Assembly: GCA_004154925.1 (NCBI GenBank)
Contig: QJNS01000042.1
Coordinates: 62,001 to 126,000, forward strand
Source: Monosporascus cannonballus
Taxonomy: Eukaryota; Ascomycota; Sordariomycetes; Xylariales
Length of the DNA stretch: 64,000 nt
Reading direction: 5' to 3'
Below, in pieces: positions 60,231 to 64,000 of the stretch. The first letter of the stretch is position 1. Every line of letters begins with the position of its first letter. Under the pieces are notes generated by a model. It searched no databases and was not told the origin of the DNA. It saw nothing but the letters and a program-made list of their open reading frames with translations. The position numbers and the translations under genes were made by a program.

Positions 60231-63200
60231 TTTAATAGGCGTTAGGCGGTAATAAGGTTTTTGGCGGATTCCTAAATGTTTTCGGAATTTAAGTACTTTT
60301 TCTATTTGATTAGGTATTGAGTAAATCCATTTTACTTTTGTATATTAAATATTTTTTTATTTTGTATATTTATTCGTTTTTTACTTTTATATTGTTTTTT
60401 GCCGTATATATTTTGATTATATTTATTATTAATTCGAATAAAAAAATATAAAAAATTAAATATAATTTATTCGTTGGTAAAAACTTTAATTAATAATTAA
60501 TTTTTAAAGTTCCCTTAGTAATTTTATATAGACCGATATGTTTGAAATCGAGTTTTTTGTTAAATCGTTTTATTTCAATATTTTTTGTAATAAGAAAAAC
60601 TATTTCTTTTTTTTCGAAAGTAAATCCTTTTAATCACTTTTATTTATAATATTTGTTTATTTAATTTCGTACGAATTTTAATTTTGTTTTTATTTTTTGG
60701 TATAATTATTATAATTATTTTAACGTAAAAATTGTTTTGATATTAATTGGACTGTTATTATGCGTTTTTTTGTTAACCTTTGGAATAAAACCAAAATTTG
60801 CGTTTATAGGTGTTATTTTAATGTTTTTATAATAACTAATCTTATAAGCTAATAAAATAATAGGTAATCTTTTAATTTAATTATTTTATTCGTAATTAAT
60901 AAAATATTATAAGTAAATCTTTAAGGTTTAATTTATTTATTTTATTTATTTATCCGTTTACCGTTTAAATACGTTAAATAATTTATAATTTAAATCGATT
61001 AATATTATAAGGGCTTATTAAAACGAAAATATAAATATCGCATTTTTATTTAATATAATTTGTATTAATAATTCGGATATATTAAAAATATATTTAAAAA
61101 AATATATATTAATTATTTAACGTTTATTTTTTTATAATATGGTAATAAATGGGAAAATCTTATAAATCGGTTAACGATTACCAAAATGTTATTATAATAT
61201 ATTGCCGTAATTAAACTTTTTAATGTAAAATATTTAATAATAAAATTAAATATAATTAAATATTATAGTCGTTTTGCAATTAATAATAGTTATAATTTTC
61301 CGTATAGTTTATGTCGTCGAGTTTTTGCTTTGGCGCAAATATTATATCGCCGTATAATTTTTTATACCGTTAATTTTATTTTAAAAAAATATATACGTTA
61401 AAATTACTTTAAGATTTCCTAGATTCCTGGATGTTTTTAGAATTAGTATTTATATATTTTTTATATTAAATTCTTTTGATATTTTTTCAAAATTTGCATT
61501 TTATTTATTTTTTGGTTTTTTAAGAAATTATTATTATATTATTAAATTTTTTAATATATATCGAAAAGTATTGCCTGAATCGTTACGATCCGTCGTAAAC
61601 GTAAATATCTTTTAATAATAATATTAAAAATTATATGGCTAATTTTAACTAATTTTTTTTAAAAATTTCATTATTTGCTCTAGATATTTGCTTTATTATT
61701 TTTTAAACCTTTCTTAAAAATAATAACAAAATCGAAATTCGCCAATTTTTTCGCATAACGAAATTATCATTTTATAAATTTTTTGGTCGTAATAAATCGT
61801 ATAAAATTTTAATAATCCGTATAAACCTTAATTTGATATAAATTTCCTTTTAAAAATGCTTAAATTCCCAAAATATTATAATAATAATTATATATTTTTT
61901 ATTTAAAATATCATAATTAAATTTAATTCTTTTTAATTTGTACGAAAAAAATGCAATAAGGTATATTTTACCTTAATTATTTCGTTATCCAATTATTACG
62001 TTTAATATATAATCCAAATTATCGGTTTTTAGTTTAATAAAATAATTTGGATCGTACATAATTAATATTTATTTGCTGGTAATTATATCCTTAATATCTT
62101 AAAATACCTTTTCCGTATTTAATATTTATTTGAATTTTCTTTTTATAAAATTCGTTAAAAATATAATTATTTTACTAGAATTTCGAATAACTTTCTTATA
62201 ATAAATAGCGAATTTAAAAAATACCTATATTTCTTTAATTTTTATTAAAATTTGTTTTTTTGTAACTGCAGCTATTTTTTTGGAGTTTATTTTAATATGT
62301 TTTAAGGTAATAATATGTTGTAGATATTTTATTTTTTATATATAAAATTAACTTTTTCCCGCGTTAATAAAAAACCTTACGTCCTATAAAGTTTAAAAAA
62401 TTTTATTAACGTATCTTACGTATATTTCTTTTATTTCGAAAAAGATAAAAATATTATTAAAATAATAAACGACGAAAATATTAAGGTATTTTCATAATAT
62501 ATAATTAATTATTTGTTAAAAGGTTATTAATACGGTCGTAAATCTTATTAATATAATTAAATACTTAAATAATCCGTATTTCATTTTAAAAATTATTTTT
62601 TATTTATATTTCTTTAAGTTTTAATAAAATTATATTTATTTTTCAGATTAAATATGGTAAATTATTTAGTTCCATAAAATCGCTTTTTTATTTCCGTCAT
62701 TAAAAATAATAATATTTAATTTTTAATAGTAACATTATTTAATTATTGATATTTAATTGTAAATCGTAATTTTTTATTTTTTTAAGTATGAAAAATATCG
62801 GATATTTTATTAATAATTTCGAAAGTTCAATTTATTTTTTTATAATCGATTTTTTAGATAAATTTTAAAAATACGTAATTTATTTTTATTAAAATTATAA
62901 ATAAAATATAATTTTGTCCAAAATCTTTTTTAAAAATTATTTCATAATATTATTCGTTATATTCCTATAATTTCATATTAAGCTCTTTTTTCAAAAACTC
63001 CTTATAATTATAATATTATAATAACATATTAATTAAATTTTTACTTTTTAAAGTAATTATTTTTATTATTCCAAATCGTTATTTAATTATTTTAATTTTG
63101 CTTCAATAATAATAACTATACGTTATATTTTTAATACCCATTTTTTATATTTTATTTTTTAGGTAATAAAGTATATATCGTATCTTTATGCTTATATTCG

Positions 63201-64000
63201 CCGTTATTATTAATTAAATAATAAAATTTTAATTTTTTTTAAATTTATTAATAAAAAATAAAATAAAATTTATTGGGCCAGTTTTACCGTTAATTAAAAT
63301 TTCGTATTAACGTATCCATAATAATGCGAAGATTATATCGTAATTCCCGAATAAAACGATATCGAAATTAATCGTTTAATATTATTTTTTATTAAAAATA
63401 TCGAAATAATTATTTTCGCGTATAATTTTTTTTTATTATCGTAAGAAAATCTTTAACTTTCGGTATTTATTATTATAGAACCTTCCAATTTATATTTCCA
63501 TTATAATTTAAATTTATTAATTATAACCAGTACAATATAATTTCCGCCCAAAATTCCAGAATTTATTATTACAATATATCAATACGTTCCGATTCGTATT
63601 TTCAAAGTAATAAGGTTATTAACGTTTTTTATTATTACGTTTAAAATCCTTTTTAAAAATCTTTTTTAATTTTTCTAGGTTTCGTTATTTTATAACTTTC
63701 TTATAAATAATCTTTTTTTTAAATTTCTGTTCGAATTTATCGAACTTTACTGAAATATTTTTGTTTAATACGTTAAATTATGATATTTATTATTATTGTC
63801 GGCGTATTATTTCTTTAAATTACATTAATTACTTTTAATTTTCTTATAATTCTTTTTTTTATCGAATAAACTTTTTTCTATATTTACGATTATATCCTAT
63901 TATGCATTATTTCAATTATCGTTTTCAAAACTTTTTATAAATTAACGTATTTTTATTTTAATAACTTTTTTTATAAGGTTTTATAATAAATACTAATTAA
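60231..64000 (-). pseudogene. pol of element H (RIP-killed, partial)
   Basis: Minus-strand landmarks: chromodomain at about 60245-60380, integrase core near 61155-61210, RNase H near 61990-62035, and RT with YFNNIFIF at about 62450 (both Asp to Asn). The Gag side continues beyond the window. Confidence 0.8.

Larger units (their letters stand above)
59184..64000 (-). mobile_element. Ty3/gypsy chromovirus element H, 3' part (runs off the window end)
   Basis: Minus-strand element inserted in the 5' region of G. It starts with a 374-bp 3' LTR (TGTGACAGCTAGGCGG) and continues through the antisense gene, chromodomain, integrase, RNase H and RT toward a 5' LTR outside the window. CCACT (59179-59183) is the expected TSD. 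Confidence 0.88.

Noticed and set aside
1..64000. Mitochondrial or bacterial origin because of the low GC
   Set aside because: Spliceosomal-type introns, fungal gene families, chromoviruses and local GC-rich genes show RIPed nuclear fungal DNA; no CRISPR array or bacterial operon is present.

Overview
The window looks like an A+T-rich, transposon-packed stretch of a filamentous ascomycete (Pezizomycotina) nuclear genome. Three things point there. The few readable host genes belong to fungal accessory families: a PD-(D/E)XK nuclease-like protein with two short GT..AG introns, and an FTA2-like fragment. The retroelements are chromodomain-bearing Ty3/gypsy and Ty1/copia types. Nearly all of them are saturated with C-to-T / G-to-A changes (CAA/CAG to TAA/TAG stops, Cys to Tyr, Asp to Asn), the mark of repeat-induced point mutation (RIP). 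No species can be named from the sequence.

Layout. 1-1905: 5' end of a minus-strand gypsy element (I), abutting a copia pol relic (1906-2466). 2467-8925: a moderate-GC island with a tRNA-like relic, a coding relic (3470-3862), an FTA2-like fragment (4093-4359), an intact-looking PD-(D/E)XK gene (5224-6616) and an unidentified minus-strand reading frame (8371-8763). 8926-15612: gypsy element B. 15802-22607: gypsy element A. 22720-23095: a nearly unmutated solo LTR (K). 23218-31726: an 8.5-kb hAT-type DNA transposon. 31766 to the window end: a nest of elements.

The nest was resolved from target-site duplications (TSDs). LTR remnant J was hit by gypsy element G (minus). G was hit by gypsy D (minus, 32758-53170, TSD CCGCT) and by gypsy H (minus, from 59184). 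D was hit in its 3' LTR by copia element E (32825-38339, TSD AGTAT) and in its interior by gypsy C (plus, 39516-47660, TSD CCTAT). C was hit by a Tc1-like element F (42273-43669, TA). B (ATATT), A (AGCTA), K (TAATC) and the hAT (ATCCTACC) also have perfect duplications.

The most interesting signal is an extra gene in the gypsy family. In all six copies whose 3' end lies in the window (A, B, C, D, G, H) a reading frame of roughly 200 codons lies antisense between the chromodomain end of pol and the 3' LTR, starting about 70-95 bp inside the LTR. It reads as a six-cysteine cluster of Zn2Cys6 type followed by a charged coiled coil, the layout of fungal Gal4-type regulators. The cysteines are eroded to tyrosine in most copies, but every position survives as Cys in at least one. 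All retroelement genes here are decayed. The only gene judged plausibly functional is the nuclease-like one.
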